A DNA stretch of 9,545 nt. It comes from Serpentinimonas sp. Lineage in GTDB: Bacteria > Pseudomonadota > Gammaproteobacteria > Burkholderiales > Burkholderiaceae_C. The translations under genes were made by a program, and so were the position numbers. Under the pieces are notes generated by a model, which searched no databases, was not told the DNA's origin, and was given only the letters and a program-made list of their open reading frames with translations. The DNA lies in contig JALOSG010000152.1 in NCBI GenBank assembly GCA_025458665.1, positions 1 to 9,545 on the forward strand. Reading direction: 5' to 3'. Of this stretch, positions 8,598 through 9,545 are shown piece by piece; within the stretch, counting starts at the first letter, position 1; each line of letters starts with the position of its first letter.

Positions 8598-9545
8598 ATG
8601 GACACCACCCAGCAACAAGCCATCCTCACCCTTGCGCTCTATGCCGCCATGGCCGATGGCCAGAAGGCCGAGGCGGAGCGCGAGCAACTGCGCGCCCTGG
8701 CCGATCAGCTGGCCGATGCCGATGCCCAGTCGCTCATGCCCAAGGTCTACCAGGACGTGTTGCTGAAGCGCGTGTCGGTGGAGCAGGCTGCCGCCGCCCT
8801 GACCGATCCCGGCTACCGCCAGCTGGCCTACGAAATGGCCGTGTGCGTGTGCGATGCCGATGGCCACACCTCCACCCTCGAGAAAGCCTTTCTTTCGCAG
8901 TTGCAGCGCACGCTGGCGCTGGCGCCTGCCAGTGTGGCCGAGGTGCAGGCCACCACATCGGCCGCCGATGCCATTGCCGAGGAAATCGAACACCCGCACC
9001 TGGAGCCAGCCACAGCGTCCCCGCTGCTCCCTGCGGTGCCTGCCGCCGTGGCAGCTGCAGCTGCAGCGACCACTGCCACCGCCGCTTCGGCCGCCTCGCC
9101 GGCGGCTTCCCGGCCTGCCACCAGCCCCGAGCTGGACAAGATGGTGTTGAACTACGCCATCCTGTGCGGCGCACTCGAGCTGCTGCCGCAGTCCTGGGCC
9201 TCCATGGCCATACTCCCGCTGCAGGTAAAAATGGTTTACCGCATTGGCAAGGCGCAGGGCTACACGCTCGACCAGGGCCACATCAAGGAATTCGTGGCGG
9301 CCGCTGGCGTGGGGCTCACCTCGCAGTACATCGAACAGTTCGGCCGCAAGCTGCTGGGCGGTCTGCTGGGCAAAGCCGCGGGCCGCACGGTGGGGCGCGT
9401 GGGCAGCGCCGCCACCGGCATGGCGTTCTCGTTTGCCACTACCTACGCGCTGGGGCAGCTGGCGCAGCGCTATTACGCCGGTGGCCGGCAAATGTCCACC
9501 GACCTGCTGCGCCAGACCTTCAGTGGCCTGCTGGGCCCGGCCAAG
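8598..9545 (+). CDS. TerB-like plus DUF697-like protein, 3' end cut by window edge
   Basis: Function unknown. The frame is open for 316 codons to the window edge. Residues 1-110 look like a TerB-type helical domain: two halves each hold a conserved acidic turn, LYAAMADGQKAEAEREQL (14-31) and MAVCVCDADGHTSTLEKAFL (80-99), the kind of site proposed to bind metal ions in TerB relatives. Residues 111-176 are a low-complexity Ala/Pro/Thr linker, including AVAAAAAATTATAASAA. Residues 177-316 resemble DUF697 (YcjF-type): YAILCGALELLPQSWASMAILPLQVKMVYRIGKAQGY, then a glycine-spaced segment GRKLLGGLLGKAAGRTVGRVG and TGMAFSFATTYALGQLAQRYYAGG, which probably associate with the inner membrane. No signal peptide is seen. 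It follows the CaiB-family gene on the same strand after 87 bp. The domain calls are from memory of family patterns and are moderately secure. Confidence 0.8.
   Translation, partial: MDTTQQQAILTLALYAAMADGQKAEAEREQLRALADQLADADAQSLMPKVYQDVLLKRVSVEQAAAALTDPGYRQLAYEMAVCVCDADGHTSTLEKAFLSQLQRTLALAPASVAEVQATTSAADAIAEEIEHPHLEPATASPLLPAVPAAVAAAAAATTATAASAASPAASRPATSPELDKMVLNYAILCGALELLPQSWASMAILPLQVKMVYRIGKAQGYTLDQGHIKEFVAAAGVGLTSQYIEQFGRKLLGGLLGKAAGRTVGRVGSAATGMAFSFATTYALGQLAQRYYAGGRQMSTDLLRQTFSGLLGPAK

Noticed and set aside
9050..9066. Self-complementary CTGCAG-type run that could be read as a hairpin or regulatory palindrome
   Set aside because: It encodes the poly-alanine linker of the TerB/DUF697 protein; Ala codons GCA and GCT give this pattern without regulatory meaning.
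8586..9491. Minus-strand open frame of 301 codons antisense to the TerB/DUF697 gene
   Set aside because: It is repetitive Gly/Arg/His-rich shadow sequence. The plus-strand frame has ordered domains and a sensible start.

Overview
The window is high-GC DNA (roughly two thirds G+C by eye) carrying ordinary chromosomal genes. Its proteins look like those of a betaproteobacterium, most likely a Burkholderiales/Comamonadaceae relative (Acidovorax-like). That placement is a judgement from protein style and gene content, not a database result. I see no phage, IS element, CRISPR array, tRNA or rRNA.

Left part, minus strand (about 1-4441), transcribed right to left: an RhlE-like DEAD-box RNA helicase (3179-4441), glucose-6-phosphate dehydrogenase zwf (1704-3164), and 6-phosphogluconate dehydratase edd (1-1703, cut by the window edge). 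zwf and edd abut exactly (TGA then ATG) and edd has a good Shine-Dalgarno inside the end of zwf. Together they run the first and third steps of the Entner-Doudoroff route. 6-phosphogluconolactonase is not between them, and KDPG aldolase is not in the window. A perfect 17-bp palindrome (3172-3188), very like a HexR operator, sits just upstream of zwf and straddles the helicase stop codon. A candidate promoter overlapping it would start the mRNA at or next to the zwf ATG.

Middle (4442-5948): an 81-bp divergent spacer separates the RhlE-like helicase from dbpA (4523-5911, plus strand), a second DEAD-box helicase with the C-terminal 23S-rRNA-binding domain typical of DbpA. dbpA converges on pyk across a 37-bp gap.

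Right part (5949-9545): pyruvate kinase pyk (minus strand) acts at the lower end of the same sugar pathway. A 165-bp divergent spacer holding short repeats separates it from a short CaiB/BaiF (family III CoA-transferase / alpha-methylacyl-CoA racemase-like) gene (7545-8510). Last comes a TerB-like plus DUF697-like membrane-associated protein of unknown function (8598 to beyond the right edge).

The window is mainly central carbon metabolism and RNA metabolism. I do not see a new multi-gene system. The most informative non-genic signal is the zwf control region; the least understood genes are the shortened CaiB-family protein and the TerB/DUF697 fusion. Five of the seven gene starts lack a clear Shine-Dalgarno sequence.
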